Shown here: in pieces, positions 25,008 to 35,598 of the stretch | Numbering within the stretch: the stretch's first letter is position 1 | How the letters are laid out: each line of letters starts with the position of its first letter | NCBI GenBank assembly: GCA_015057455.1 | Contig: SVEH01000014.1 | Span: 1 to 64,000 of the forward strand | Direction: 5' to 3' | Length of the DNA stretch: 64,000 nt | DNA from: Lachnospiraceae bacterium | GTDB lineage: Bacteria; Bacillota; Clostridia; Lachnospirales; Lachnospiraceae | Notes under the pieces: generated by a model | What the model saw: the letters and a program-made list of their open reading frames with translations, nothing else | What the model was told of the DNA's origin: nothing | Database searches by the model: none | Translations under genes and position numbers: made by a program

Positions 25008-26483
25008 TTATTTAGTTTTTCCATTCCTTTTTACATATGTATCTGCCAACTGCATTTTATTATTACTATCATAATTAAATGCTCTAACTGCAAATGTATA
25101 TGTTTTACCAGATTTCAACTTACTATATGTATAACTATTACCCTTTATCTGGCATAATCTTTTCCAACCTGTAGATGTTTTTATATATACCCTATATCCT
25201 GTTGCACCTTGTACTTTATTCCATGTAATCTTGGCAGTTGTTTTAGTTGTAGTTACTGTCATTTTAGATGTTGTTGCTGGTGCTGCTTTAAATTTTATCT
25301 CACTATAATCTGGTGCTAACACTTGTTTTCCATCTACTAATCTATATGCCCTAACCGCAATTTTATTATTTTGACCGGCTACTAAGCCTTTAACTGTATA
25401 AGAAGTTTTATTTATGCTTGTTAATAAAACATACTTACCAGTTCTCGTATTTTTAAGATATATTCTATATCCATCTGCATCTTGTAGTTTATTAAATGTA
25501 ATCTTGGCAGTTGTAGTTGTTACCTTTGTTGTTACTAACTTAGTTACATTGCCTAACAACTTATCAATAGATTTATATTCTTTACCATTACATCTATCAC
25601 AAGTATATGTTTTCTCCCCATCAAACTTATATGTAGGTTGTTTTGTTACAACACCTTTATCCCATATATGTCCTAAAACTTCACCTACTTCAAATGTACA
25701 TTCGCCTTCTTGATCTTTACTACTCACGCCACATACACACGACTTGTAATATGTTTCTTTTTCTGTACAACTAGCATTACATTTAAGATATTCTTCTGCT
25801 GTAACCTCATTAGTATATCTATGCACATGATTAACCTTTATTTGTACAGTTATCTTTTTACTAATACCTGTTCCCTTAATAGTTATATCTTCACTATAAT
25901 TACCCTCAGCTAGCCCCATTTTAGGAACTATATTAATATATGCCTTACCACCTGGGTATAATGTAGCCTTTTCTTTTGCTACATCAAATCCATCTCCCAG
26001 TATAACATCAAAATTCTCATTTCCTTCAATTTTTACATCTGTAGATAAATTTCCTGTATTAGTTATAGTTACTGTTTTTCCTTCAGGTAATGTCTCATAT
26101 CCTTCATCTAATTCTTCAAAGATTAAAGCCTGACTAGGATTTACCCCCAATCCATAATAATAGTATACTTGAGGTTGAGCAGGTCTAAGTCTAAGAACCA
26201 AATGTAATGTAGATTCTTTTTGTATATTATAATCTGATAAAGTTTTTCCTTCCTCTACTTGCTTACCTGCATATATTAATCTTTGTTGATCTGGTGCAAT
26301 TCCTTCTTTTTCTTGTATTTTAGCCTTAATAGCATCTATACTATCATTAGGCTCAACTTCTAATGTAATAGTCTTTCCTGTTAATGTCTTAACAAATATC
26401 TGCATTGCATATGCCACATTCATCATACACATACAACTTATTAAAACACTTAATACAAATACAATTCCCTTCTTCTTATTCAT
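25008..26483 (-). CDS. Secreted ubiquitin-domain protein with fibronectin III repeats
   Basis: A 491-residue exported protein. Residues 1-26 are a Sec signal peptide ending NVAYA, and predicted cleavage there exposes [19 protein letters not shown], the start of ubiquitin. The ubiquitin domain (27-100; 26184-26405) agrees with human ubiquitin at 63 of 74 positions by my count. All seven lysines, the L8/I44/H68/V70 patch and LRLR are kept, but the C-terminal GG is replaced by PA and the chain continues. Next come a beta-sandwich (about 116-218), a Cys/His-rich wall-protein repeat (about 219-307) and two fibronectin III-like domains (about 312-491) like those of the large surface protein at 47 kb. 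The ATG at 26483 follows GAGGG; a GTG three codons upstream has no spacing. It is monocistronic. Acquisition from a eukaryote is the simplest origin. Confidence 0.93.
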   Translation of the reverse strand: MNKKKGIVFVLSVLISCMCMMNVAYAMQIFVKTLTGKTITLEVEPNDSIDAIKAKIQEKEGIAPDQQRLIYAGKQVEEGKTLSDYNIQKESTLHLVLRLRPAQPQVYYYYGLGVNPSQALIFEELDEGYETLPEGKTVTITNTGNLSTDVKIEGNENFDVILGDGFDVAKEKATLYPGGKAYINIVPKMGLAEGNYSEDITIKGTGISKKITVQIKVNHVHRYTNEVTAEEYLKCNASCTEKETYYKSCVCGVSSKDQEGECTFEVGEVLGHIWDKGVVTKQPTYKFDGEKTYTCDRCNGKEYKSIDKLLGNVTKLVTTKVTTTTAKITFNKLQDADGYRIYLKNTRTGKYVLLTSINKTSYTVKGLVAGQNNKIAVRAYRLVDGKQVLAPDYSEIKFKAAPATTSKMTVTTTKTTAKITWNKVQGATGYRVYIKTSTGWKRLCQIKGNSYTYSKLKSGKTYTFAVRAFNYDSNNKMQLADTYVKRNGKTK

Positions 26484-26655
26484 AATTCTCACCCTCTTAT
26501 TAATTACTAAACCATAGCTTATATAAAATGTTGTATACTAATTTTATCATATACAAATGCTAATTTTTCACATTTTATAAATTTTTTATATATATTTTTT
26601 TAATGTAAATATTACTTCAGCTAATGGTATTATGTTAACATACTTAATATCTAAT

Positions 26656-27045
26656 TTATAACCAACTTTTCATCATTATATTCTTTAATTCAACAAACAT
26701 ATTATAATATTTATCTTTTGTCTTTTCTATTATGTCCAAAGCTATATCTGCATTATATGACTGCGATGTATTATTACGAGACTTAAGTGCTTCTATCCAT
26801 AGATTTTCGTCACCTATCATTCCCGCTTGATAAGCAACTTTTATAATCTGCTTTGGTGATCCTGTCTCTGCCATATCATGTCCTGCATCCTCTAGTATTT
26901 CTTTCATGGCTTTCCACGATTGTTCAAAACAAATCTCAAACAATCCTACTAATCCAGTCATAATAACATTGTCATATGGCTCATCATAATTATATATATC
27001 TTTTAGATTCTGCAATGCATTACAAAAATTCTCATACTTTCTCAT
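26656..27045 (-). CDS. HEPN-domain (HI0074 family) partner of a minimal nucleotidyltransferase
   Basis: A 129-residue helical protein of the HI0074/nucleotidyltransferase substrate-binding family, a HEPN-fold group. It starts MRKYENFCNALQNLKDI and contains the typical GLVGLFEICFEQSWKAMKEIL helix, here quoted in parts (GLVGLFEICF, EQSWKAMKEI). It overlaps the upstream MNT gene by 14 bases. HEPN/MNT pairs act as toxin-antitoxin modules in several bacteria, with the MNT modifying the HEPN partner. I do not see a clear RNase RxxxxH motif, so toxicity is uncertain. Confidence 0.85.
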   Translation of the reverse strand: MRKYENFCNALQNLKDIYNYDEPYDNVIMTGLVGLFEICFEQSWKAMKEILEDAGHDMAETGSPKQIIKVAYQAGMIGDENLWIEALKSRNNTSQSYNADIALDIIEKTKDKYYNMFVELKNIMMKSWL

Positions 27046-27343
27046 AAATTATCAGTCCTTCTCTTCTAATTGATTCTCGAAGCGCTTCTTGTACCCTTCC
27101 ATCTAAATCTACTATATCATATCTTAACAAAGTTGATGTTAATTCATCTACATCTAGGGCAAAATTAACATGATCTCCCCCTACTGTAGCTAAATCTATG
27201 TCACTTTTTTCTTTATAATCTCCTCTAGCTCTTGAACCAAATAAATATACTTTTTCTATATTATATTTAATAGCCAAATCACATATTTCCTTTATCACTA
27301 TAGGTTTAATTCCTGTATTCATAATACGACTTTCTATAAGCAC
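27032..27343 (-). CDS. Minimal nucleotidyltransferase (MNT) of a HEPN-MNT pair
   Basis: A 103-residue nucleotidyltransferase-fold protein with the defining VYLFGSRARGDYKEKSDIDL motif: GS, then two Asp as metal ligands. A third Asp is likely in IVDLDG. It is the upstream member of a HEPN-MNT pair. The start is set at GTG 27343 because AGGAG lies 7 bases upstream; a TTG at 27361 would precede the ribosome binding site and an ATG at 27322 has none. It probably controls its partner by nucleotide modification or complex formation. Confidence 0.85.
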   Translation of the reverse strand: MLIESRIMNTGIKPIVIKEICDLAIKYNIEKVYLFGSRARGDYKEKSDIDLATVGGDHVNFALDVDELTSTLLRYDIVDLDGRVQEALRESIRREGLIIYEKV

Positions 27344-27412
27344 ATAATCACTCCTACTCAAAACATTTTTATTAAAATTAAATATAATATATGTTACATT
27401 CTACTCTTGCTA

Positions 27413-29026
27413 CTATTCCAACTCTATTGTTGCAGGTGGTTTCCCTGTACAATCATAGAATACTCTATTCACATGCTCAACTTCATTAACAATTCTGTTA
27501 GTTACTACGTCTAACACTTCCCATGGCAAATGTACTGCCTCAGCTGTCATAAAATCTGTTGTAGTTACGGCTCTTAGCGCAACTGCATAATCATAACTTC
27601 TTTCGTCTCCCATTACACCTACTGATTTCATATCTGTAAGGGCTGCAAAATATTGGTTTATCTCACCTGCAATACCTGCCTTATCTATTTCTTCACGATA
27701 TATTGCATCAGCATCTTGAACAATATGAACCTTTTGCTCTGTAACTTCTCCTATAATACGAATTGCTAGTCCCGGTCCTGGAAATGGTTGACGCATCACT
27801 AAAAACTCAGGCAACCCTAATTCTAAGCCTACTTTTCTTACTTCATCCTTAAATAATAGTCTTAGTGGTTCAATTATTTCTTTAAAGTCTACATAATCTG
27901 GCAAACCACCAACATTGTGGTGACTTTTTATAACAGCTGCCTTTCCTAAACCACTCTCAATAACATCTGGATATATTGTTCCTTGCGCTAGGAAGTCTAC
28001 CTTTCCAATCTTTTTTGCTTCTTCTTCAAATACTCGTATAAATTCTTCACCTATTATCTTACGTTTTGTTTCAGGCTCTGTTACCCCTGCAAGTTTACTA
28101 TAAAATCTTTGCTGTACATTAACCCTTACAAAATTTAAATCTTTGTATAATTGTGTAAATACCTTTTCTACTTCATCGCCTTCATCTTTTCGAAGAAGTC
28201 CATGATCTACAAATATACATGTAAGCTGTTTTCCTACTGCTTTAGATAAAAGTACTGCTGCAACTGATGAATCCACTCCACCTGATAATGCCAAAAGTAC
28301 CTTACCGTCTCCAACTTTTTCACGTATATCCTTTACCATATTATCTACAAATGATTCTACTTTCCACTGTCCTTTGCATCCACATATACTATACAAAAAG
28401 TTCTTTATTATATCTTTCCCATACTCTGTATGCTCCACTTCAGGGTGATACTGAATTGCATATAATTCTTTTTCTTCATTCTCCATAGCTGCCACAGGAC
28501 AATTATCAGAATTGGCTACTATTTTAAATCCTTGTGGCACTTCTTTTATGCTATCTGTGTGACTCATCCAACACACAGTTCTATTTCCCACGTTATCCTT
28601 AAACTTCAATCCTGAGAATAGTTTTGACTCTCTATCTACATCAATATAAGTTTTTCCATACTCACTTACATCAGCAGTGCCTACTTTGCCACCTAACATG
28701 TGTGCCATTAATTGAGAACCATAGCATATGCCAAGTATAGGTACACCTAATTCAAATATTTTAGTATCACACATAGGCGCACCCTCTGTATATACGCTTG
28801 ATGGTCCACCTGTAAATATTATTCCCTTAGGATTAAACTCTTTTATTTTTTCAATAGAAATGTTGTATGGTCTTACTTCACAATATACATCACACTCTCG
28901 CACTCTTCGTGCAATTAGCTGATTATACTGACCGCCAAAATCAAGTACAATTATCTTCTCTTGTATTTTATTAACTGTTTTATTATTCTCATCATGCAAA
29001 ATATCCAAAGTTTTATTACTACTCAA
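27413..29026 (-). CDS. guaA: GMP synthase (glutamine-hydrolysing)
   Basis: A protein of about 537 residues that aminates XMP to GMP using glutamine and ATP in purine synthesis. The class I amidotransferase half carries the nucleophile in [10 protein letters not shown] and the His/Glu pair in HPEVEHT; the synthetase half has the PP-loop [10 protein letters not shown] and ends [19 protein letters not shown], the standard GuaA C-terminus. It has about 22 residues more at the N-terminus than usual. The likely start is TTG at 29026, 8 bases after GGAGG; a GTG at 29041 overlaps that ribosome binding site. No guanine riboswitch is visible in the short upstream gap. Confidence 0.96.
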   Translation of the reverse strand: MSSNKTLDILHDENNKTVNKIQEKIIVLDFGGQYNQLIARRVRECDVYCEVRPYNISIEKIKEFNPKGIIFTGGPSSVYTEGAPMCDTKIFELGVPILGICYGSQLMAHMLGGKVGTADVSEYGKTYIDVDRESKLFSGLKFKDNVGNRTVCWMSHTDSIKEVPQGFKIVANSDNCPVAAMENEEKELYAIQYHPEVEHTEYGKDIIKNFLYSICGCKGQWKVESFVDNMVKDIREKVGDGKVLLALSGGVDSSVAAVLLSKAVGKQLTCIFVDHGLLRKDEGDEVEKVFTQLYKDLNFVRVNVQQRFYSKLAGVTEPETKRKIIGEEFIRVFEEEAKKIGKVDFLAQGTIYPDVIESGLGKAAVIKSHHNVGGLPDYVDFKEIIEPLRLLFKDEVRKVGLELGLPEFLVMRQPFPGPGLAIRIIGEVTEQKVHIVQDADAIYREEIDKAGIAGEINQYFAALTDMKSVGVMGDERSYDYAVALRAVTTTDFMTAEAVHLPWEVLDVVTNRIVNEVEHVNRVFYDCTGKPPATIELE

Positions 29027-29127
29027 CTCTAACGCCTCCACACATATAATCTAATGTAAATTTTTTACAATTATTATCATATTACCATATTCCTATATAA
29101 CTAGTCAAAATATACAGCCTATTTTGT

Positions 29128-29721
29128 CTACTCATTTGGATTACTTAATTCATCTAACGTATTCCCATACGCTGGTAAAAAATCCTTTATAAAAACCTCT
29201 ATCTCTGGAAGTTCCATTTGATCAATAGACTTTTCCAAAGAAGCTTTAGCACTTCTAAATTCAGTATTTCCTGTATTCATTTCTTCCATACACTTAATTA
29301 ATGCAGATATTTTGTCTGCACCTTTTACTAATTTCCATAGATATTCATCTTCTTCTGTCTTAAAAAATATACTTTTATAAGACTCTCTCATATCTTCTGG
29401 TAACATATTTAAAATTTTCTTATTAGCTACACACTCAACTTCTTTCATTGCATTTTTAATCTCTTCATTATAATACTTTACCGGAGTTGGCATATCACCA
29501 GTTATTATTTCTGAACTATCATGATACATTCCTATAAGTGCAGCTTTTTCAGCATTTAAATCCTTATTAAATCTAGTATTACCTATTACAGCTAAGGCAT
29601 GTGCTATCATAGCTACTTCCAATGAATGTTCACATACATTTTCCTGTGCCGTATTCTTCATAAGCGCCCATCTCTCAATATACTTCATTCTAGACATCAT
29701 TGCAAAAAAGTTACCTTTCAT
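29128..29721 (-). CDS. YfbR-like HD-domain 5'-deoxynucleotidase
   Basis: A 197-residue HD hydrolase close in length to E. coli YfbR (199). The metal ligands appear as NVCEHSLEVAMIAHAL (His), MYHDSSEI (HD) and a later Asp in VKGADKISAL. The GDMPTPVKYYN segment is characteristic of the YfbR group, which dephosphorylates deoxyribonucleoside 5'-monophosphates. It lies upstream of guaA with an 86-base gap containing a T-rich stretch, so co-transcription is possible. Confidence 0.88.
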   Translation of the reverse strand: MKGNFFAMMSRMKYIERWALMKNTAQENVCEHSLEVAMIAHALAVIGNTRFNKDLNAEKAALIGMYHDSSEIITGDMPTPVKYYNEEIKNAMKEVECVANKKILNMLPEDMRESYKSIFFKTEEDEYLWKLVKGADKISALIKCMEEMNTGNTEFRSAKASLEKSIDQMELPEIEVFIKDFLPAYGNTLDELSNPNE

Positions 29722-29865
29722 ATCTATCTACCACCTAAATCTATTTTTATTAACTTTAATAATGTTTTACATATAATTAAATAAGAGAAATGCTCTTGTT
29801 TTTTCAAACAACTAAAAACCTCAAATTGTTATTCACTATAAATTATAGTTTCCTGTAAAACAAAA

Positions 29866-29903
29866 AAGTACTCCAATGTACTCATCGGCACATTGAAGTA
29901 CTT
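29866..29903 (-). terminator. Terminator after the small Cys protein gene
   Basis: On the minus strand AAGTACTTCAATGT pairs with ACATTGGAGTACTT and is followed by TTTTTTG. It lies 37 bases past the stop of the gene at 29940-30161. Confidence 0.85.
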
Positions 29904-29939
29904 GCATAAACAAATATTTTTTATCTTTTTATATACTAT

Positions 29940-30161
29940 TTATTTGTTCTCTTCAATAATTCTCTTTGCTCTAGCATCCATATTAGGATATAAATCAGTT
30001 GGAACAAATTGCTTACCTAAAGTTGTTGCAACCATATATCTTGCACAAGTTGTTTTATCTCCTTCACAATACTTTTGTTTGTACATCTTTCCTAAACCTG
30101 ATTCTATACTCATACTTCCTTGATAAAATGGACATTTTTCTAAATTTTCACATACTGCCAT
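29940..30161 (-). CDS. Small conserved Cys-containing protein
   Basis: A 73-residue protein starting MAVCENLEKCPFYQG, with four Cys (C4, C10, C32, C39) spaced as if to bind a metal or Fe-S cluster. I have seen similar short CPFY-type proteins in Clostridia but cannot name a function. It has its own ribosome binding site and terminator, which supports it being real. It follows uvrA by 46 bases and may be read through from it. Confidence 0.7.
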   Translation of the reverse strand: MAVCENLEKCPFYQGSMSIESGLGKMYKQKYCEGDKTTCARYMVATTLGKQFVPTDLYPNMDARAKRIIEENK

Positions 30162-30207
30162 ATGTCTTACCTCCTAGTAAAATATTCTCAAACATATTTA
30201 TCGAAGA

Positions 30208-33093
30208 TTATGATCCATATCTTAAGAGAACAAGCTTCTTCAAATATTCACCTGTATATGATTTTTTATTCTTCATAACTTCTTCTGGTGTTCCTTTAGC
30301 AATAACTGTTCCACCTTTATCGCCACCTTCAGGTCCAATATCTATAATATAATCTGCTGTTTTTATTACATCTAAATTATGCTCAATTACAACTACTGTA
30401 TTGCCACCTTCTGCAAGTCTATGCAAAATTTCTATAAGCTTATGAACATCTGCAAAATGAAGTCCTGTAGTTGGTTCATCAAGAATATATATTGTTCTTC
30501 CTGTACTTCTTCTACTAAGCTCTGTTGCAAGTTTGATTCTCTGCGCTTCTCCACCTGACAAAGTTGTAGAAGGTTGTCCAAGCTTAATATAAGATAACCC
30601 AACATCATTAAGTGTTTCTATTTTTCTTTTTATACTTGGTATATTTTCGAAAAATGTCAATGCTTCCTCTACTGTCATATCTAAAACTTCATAAATATTC
30701 TTACCTTTATATTTCACCTCTAAAGTTTCACGATTATACCTCTTACCATCGCACACTTCACATGGTACATATACATCTGGTAGAAAATTCATCTCTATTT
30801 TTAAGATTCCATCACCTGCACAAGCTTCACATCGTCCGCCCTTAACATTAAAACTAAATCTTCCTTTTTTATATCCCTTTGCCTTAGCATCTGCTGTTGC
30901 TGCAAATAAATCTCTAATTTGGTCAAATACACCTGTATATGTTGCTGGATTAGAACGTGGTGTCCTTCCTATTGGTGATTGATCAATATCTATAACCTTG
31001 TCTAGCTGTTCTATACCAAGTATATCATCATGGGCACCTGCAATAGTTCTTGCTCTATTTAACTTCTTAGCAAGTCTTTTATATAAAATTTCATTTATTA
31101 AAGAACTTTTTCCTGAACCAGACACACCAGTTACACATGTCATAACTCCAAGTGGAATGTCTACATCTATATTCTTTAAATTATTCTCTCTTGCACCTTT
31201 TATTTCAAGATAACCTGTTGGTTCTTTTCTAACCTTAGGAATATCAATTTGTATTCTGCCACTAAGGTAAGCTCCCGTTATAGATTCTTCTACTTTCATA
31301 ATATCTTCTGCTGTACCTTGAGCTATAACCTCACCACCATGAACTCCAGCTGCTGGACCAATATCTATAATATGGTCTGCTGCAAACATTGTATCCTCAT
31401 CATGCTCTACAACTAATAATGTATTACCCAAATCTTTTAGATTCTTAAGTGTCTTTAGCAACTTATCATTATCCCTTTGGTGAAGACCTATACTAGGCTC
31501 ATCAAGAATATAAACCACACCTACTAAACCAGAACCAATCTGGGTTGCTAATCTAATTCTTTGAGCTTCTCCTCCTGATAAAGAGCCTGTAGCTCTAGAC
31601 AATGTAAGATACTCTAACCCTACATCTAGTAAAAATCCTAACCTTGCTCTTATTTCCTTTAAAACTAACTTACCAATTTTTTCTTGAGTTGGCGTTAGTT
31701 CTAGATTATTCATAAAATCATTTAACTTTCTAATTGAAAAATCAGTTAACTGAGAAATATTCTTATCACCAACAGTTACTGCCAATGCCTCTTTACGAAG
31801 TCTTCTACCATCACATTCTTTGCAGTGTGCTATTCTCATAAATGATTCATATTCAGCCTTCATTGTCTCCGAACTAGTCTCACGATATCTCTTTCTTACA
31901 TTCTCGTATAATCCTTCAAAGGCAATATTATACTCACCTTTGCCTCTTTGGCTTTCATAATACACTTTAACAGTTCTTCCGTTAGTTCCATATAGTAAAA
32001 TATTCTGAATCTCTTTAGGATAATCTTTAAATGGTGTATCTAAATCAAAACCATACTCTTTTCCAAGCGCTACTAAAATACTTCCTGTAAAACTATTAGG
32101 ATCTGAACAAGATTGCCATCCAAGAACAGCAATTGCTCCTTCATTTATGCTAAGTCTTTTATCTGGAATCATTAAATCTTCATCAAACTCCATCTCAATA
32201 CCAATTCCATGGCACATTGGACATGCTCCAAATGGATTATTAAATGAAAATGTTCTTGGCTCTAATTCATCCATTCCAATTCCACAATCTGGACAAGAAA
32301 AACTCTGACTAAAGTTTATCTCTTTATCACCTACTACATCTACAATTAACAATCCTTCACTTAACTTAAGCACTGTTTCAATAGAATCTGTAAGTCTTTT
32401 TTCTATTCCTTCTTTTACAACTAGTCTATCTATAATAATTTCAATATTATGTTTCTTATTCTTATCAAGTTTAATTTCCTCAGATAATTCATACATATTG
32501 CCATCAACTCTTGCACGAACATATCCACTTTTCTTCGCCTGCTCAAATAACTTTACATGTTCACCTTTTCTTCCTCTTACAACAGGAGCCAATAGCTGTA
32601 TTTTACTTCTTTCTGGTAATTTCATAATCTCATCAACCATTTGATCAACAGTTTGCTTCTTTATCTCCTTACCACATTTTACACAATGAGGTGTACCAAT
32701 TCTTGCATACAATAAACGAAAATAATCATATACTTCAGTTACTGTTCCTACTGTTGAACGTGGATTACGATTAGTTGATTTTTGATCAATTGATATAGCT
32801 GGTGATAATCCCTCTATACTCTCCACATTAGGTTTCTCCATTTGACCTAAAAACTGTCTTGCATATGAAGACAAAGATTCCATATATCTTCTTTGACCTT
32901 CTGCATAAATTGTATCAAAAGCAAGAGATGACTTTCCAGAACCACTAAGTCCTGTAATTACAACAAATTCATCCCTTGGAATCTCTAAATTAATATTCTT
33001 TAAATTATGCTCTTTAGCCCCTCTTATCCTTATAACATTCTTTCTAGGAGATTGTGCAATCTCCTTAATTATGTTCTCCTTTGCATTACCCAT
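30208..33093 (-). CDS. uvrA: Excinuclease ABC subunit A
   Basis: A 961-residue UvrA, the damage-recognition ATPase of nucleotide excision repair. Two ABC modules are present: Walker A motifs [12 protein letters not shown] (near 47) and [12 protein letters not shown] (near 658), two LSGGEAQRI signatures, and Walker [15 protein letters not shown] and [14 protein letters not shown]. The zinc modules are intact (CPDCG...CPMC and CEACAGDG...CEVC). It follows uvrB by 108 bases in the same direction. No LexA-type box is evident upstream of uvrB by eye. Confidence 0.98.
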   Translation of the reverse strand: MGNAKENIIKEIAQSPRKNVIRIRGAKEHNLKNINLEIPRDEFVVITGLSGSGKSSLAFDTIYAEGQRRYMESLSSYARQFLGQMEKPNVESIEGLSPAISIDQKSTNRNPRSTVGTVTEVYDYFRLLYARIGTPHCVKCGKEIKKQTVDQMVDEIMKLPERSKIQLLAPVVRGRKGEHVKLFEQAKKSGYVRARVDGNMYELSEEIKLDKNKKHNIEIIIDRLVVKEGIEKRLTDSIETVLKLSEGLLIVDVVGDKEINFSQSFSCPDCGIGMDELEPRTFSFNNPFGACPMCHGIGIEMEFDEDLMIPDKRLSINEGAIAVLGWQSCSDPNSFTGSILVALGKEYGFDLDTPFKDYPKEIQNILLYGTNGRTVKVYYESQRGKGEYNIAFEGLYENVRKRYRETSSETMKAEYESFMRIAHCKECDGRRLRKEALAVTVGDKNISQLTDFSIRKLNDFMNNLELTPTQEKIGKLVLKEIRARLGFLLDVGLEYLTLSRATGSLSGGEAQRIRLATQIGSGLVGVVYILDEPSIGLHQRDNDKLLKTLKNLKDLGNTLLVVEHDEDTMFAADHIIDIGPAAGVHGGEVIAQGTAEDIMKVEESITGAYLSGRIQIDIPKVRKEPTGYLEIKGARENNLKNIDVDIPLGVMTCVTGVSGSGKSSLINEILYKRLAKKLNRARTIAGAHDDILGIEQLDKVIDIDQSPIGRTPRSNPATYTGVFDQIRDLFAATADAKAKGYKKGRFSFNVKGGRCEACAGDGILKIEMNFLPDVYVPCEVCDGKRYNRETLEVKYKGKNIYEVLDMTVEEALTFFENIPSIKRKIETLNDVGLSYIKLGQPSTTLSGGEAQRIKLATELSRRSTGRTIYILDEPTTGLHFADVHKLIEILHRLAEGGNTVVVIEHNLDVIKTADYIIDIGPEGGDKGGTVIAKGTPEEVMKNKKSYTGEYLKKLVLLRYGS

Positions 33094-33201
33094 TTTCTTT
33101 CCTCCAACTTATTCTAAACTTATATATCATATATCTCCATCAATAAATCATTCTAAGCCTTATTCTCGTCATGCGAATTCTATTCTTTACCTCAAATCCC
33201 T

Positions 33202-35181
33202 CTACATATCCATATACTTTCGAATCTCAAGTAACTTATCTCTATACTCTGCTGCCAACTCAAAATTAAGCTCTGCTGCCGCTACTCTCATCTTCTTAGT
33301 AACCTTCTTCTCCAATGACTTAAGTTCATTTAGACTCATAGATTCTATATCCTTCTCAATATCACCACTTGAAGCTTCTGCTTTCTTAGAAATACTTATT
33401 AAATCTCGTACCGCTTTCTTAATAGTCTGTGGCGTTATTCCATGTTCTTTATTATAAGCATCCTGTATTTCGCGTCTACGATTTGTTTCATTTATAGCAT
33501 TTTTCATAGAATCCGTCATAGTATCTGCATACATCAACACTCGACCATCCGCATTACGAGCTGCTCTACCAATAGTCTGAATAAGTGATGTCTCAGAACG
33601 CAAAAATCCTTCCTTATCTGCATCTAATATTGCTACCAATGTAATCTCTGGAATATCCAAACCTTCTCTAAGCAGATTAATTCCTACCAAAACATCAAAC
33701 ACATCTAATCTCATATCTCTAATAATCTCGGAGCGCTCTAGTGTATCTATATCTGAATGAAGATATCTAACTCTAATTCCAACATTCTTAAGATACTCTG
33801 TCAAATCCTCTGCCATTCTTTTAGTTAATGTTGTAACCATAACTTTGTTTTTGTTTGCAATTTCTTTCTTTATCTCTGCCAACAAATCATCTATTTGTCC
33901 TTCAACTGGACGCACATCAACTAACGGATCTAACAAACCTGTTGGTCGAATAAGCTGTTCAACTCTATCAAGTTCCATTTCATTCTCATATACACTAGGC
34001 GTTGCAGACACAAACATCATCTGAGATATATGATTTTCAAATTCTTCAAAGTTAAGTGGTCTATTATCTTTAGCCGATGGCAATCTAAATCCATAATCAA
34101 CTAAAGTAGATTTTCTTGCTTGGTCTCCTGCATACATACCCCTAACCTGTGGAATAGTCATATGAGACTCGTCCACTATTATAAGAAAATCATCTGGAAA
34201 ATAATCCATAAGTGTATATGGTGTAGCTCCTGGCTCAAGTCCTGCCAAATGTCTTGAATAATTCTCTATACCAGAACAAAAACCTGTCTCTCTCATCATT
34301 TCTATATCAAAATTTGTTCTTTCTGATATTCTCTGGGCCTCTATTAATTTATCCTCTGACTTAAAATATTTAACTCTCTCCTCAAGCTCCACTTGAATAT
34401 CTGCGATAGCCTTCTCCATCTTATCAGGTGGAACAATATAATGTGAAGCTGGGAAAATAATCATATGGTCTAATAAACAATTAATAGCTCCTGTAAGTGG
34501 ATCAATTTCTGATATTCTATCAATTTCATCTCCAAAAAATTCAACTCTTATAGCCTTAGCATCTTCTGATATTGGAAAAATCTCGACTACATCTCCTCTT
34601 ACCCTAAATGTACCACGCTTAAAATCCATATCATTACGCATATATTGTATATCAATAAGTCTTCGTATAACTTCATCTCGTTCTCTTTCCATTCCTGGTC
34701 TCAAAGACAATACCATATTAGCATAATCAACTGGCGCACCAAGTCCATATATACAAGATACACTAGATACAATAATTACATCTTTTCTCTCTGACAAAGC
34801 AGCTGTCGCTGAATGTCGTAGTTTATCTATTTCATCGTTAATTGCAGAATCTTTCTCAATATAAGTATCTGTTGAAGGCACATATGCCTCTGGTTGATAA
34901 TAATCATAATAAGACACAAAATACTCAACTGCATTTTCCGGAAAAAACTCTTTAAACTCACCATAAAGCTGTGCTGCAAGTGTTTTATTATGTGCAATTA
35001 TTAAGGTTGGTTTATTCAATTCCTGTATAACGTTGGCCATAGTAAAAGTCTTACCTGAACCTGTTACACCTAATAATGTTTGAAATTGATTGCCATCTTT
35101 AAATCCTTTTACTAATTTTTCAATTGCCTGTGGCTGATCGCCTGTAGGTTTAAACTCTGATACTAATTTAAAGTCTGCCAT
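33202..35181 (-). CDS. uvrB: Excinuclease ABC subunit B
   Basis: A 659-residue UvrB helicase-like protein that verifies damage with UvrA and loads UvrC. Motifs: [14 protein letters not shown] (Walker A, near 37-50), the beta-hairpin segment [30 protein letters not shown]-type Walker B ([10 protein letters not shown]), QTIGRAARN motif VI and a C-terminal UVR motif ([16 protein letters not shown]). Length is normal for Firmicutes. It is the first gene of uvrB-uvrA. Confidence 0.98.
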   Translation of the reverse strand: MADFKLVSEFKPTGDQPQAIEKLVKGFKDGNQFQTLLGVTGSGKTFTMANVIQELNKPTLIIAHNKTLAAQLYGEFKEFFPENAVEYFVSYYDYYQPEAYVPSTDTYIEKDSAINDEIDKLRHSATAALSERKDVIIVSSVSCIYGLGAPVDYANMVLSLRPGMERERDEVIRRLIDIQYMRNDMDFKRGTFRVRGDVVEIFPISEDAKAIRVEFFGDEIDRISEIDPLTGAINCLLDHMIIFPASHYIVPPDKMEKAIADIQVELEERVKYFKSEDKLIEAQRISERTNFDIEMMRETGFCSGIENYSRHLAGLEPGATPYTLMDYFPDDFLIIVDESHMTIPQVRGMYAGDQARKSTLVDYGFRLPSAKDNRPLNFEEFENHISQMMFVSATPSVYENEMELDRVEQLIRPTGLLDPLVDVRPVEGQIDDLLAEIKKEIANKNKVMVTTLTKRMAEDLTEYLKNVGIRVRYLHSDIDTLERSEIIRDMRLDVFDVLVGINLLREGLDIPEITLVAILDADKEGFLRSETSLIQTIGRAARNADGRVLMYADTMTDSMKNAINETNRRREIQDAYNKEHGITPQTIKKAVRDLISISKKAEASSGDIEKDIESMSLNELKSLEKKVTKKMRVAAAELNFELAAEYRDKLLEIRKYMDM

Positions 35182-35598
35182 AAAGATTCCTTTCTATACT
35201 ATCTATACTATCTATGCATTCTATAATTTCTATACATTTATCATATCCATACTCATATTATACATACATTCTACTATATCCGTATTTTTATCACAGATAC
35301 CTTAGCTATATTTGTATTTCTGTAACATACACTTTTACCATATTAGTACTCCCATTATATCTTCTAATATTTTAACTCTATTTATATATTGATGCAATAT
35401 TAAATGAGCCACTAAAACATTAAACCTCTAGACTTTTATTAAATTACAATATATCTTATTATTTGCATTTTTTATTAAAATATTTCACAAAGTAAAAAGC
35501 CTACATATACTATCGGTATACATAAGCTTTTTTCTCCCTATTATACAATTGAATTCTTTTATTTATATAATCTTTCTACCTTATTACTCAATTAACTA
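35182..35598. other. AT-rich spacer between uvrB and the T7SS locus
   Basis: 417 bases with no coding frame of interest. It contains short TATACTATC tandem repeats near 35197-35215, which lie in the uvrB promoter region, and a terminator hairpin at 35494-35533. Nothing else is recognisable. Confidence 0.6.
35494..35533. terminator. Terminator at the end of the T7SS-like operon
   Basis: AAAAAGCCTACATATACTA pairs with TATACATAAGCTTTTTT around CGG; on the minus strand the stem is followed by TTTTTA. It can act in both directions and lies 66 bases beyond the DUF6382-FHA stop. Confidence 0.75.

Noticed and set aside
25008-26483. Ubiquitin protein as a contaminating eukaryotic sequence
   Set aside because: The domain is in frame with a bacterial signal peptide, wall-type domains and a bacterial ribosome binding site, with local codon use, so a simple contaminant read is unlikely; a junction artefact should still be excluded from reads.
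35182-35320. LexA box upstream of uvrB
   Set aside because: I looked for GAAC-N4-GTTC-type sites and found none in the spacer.
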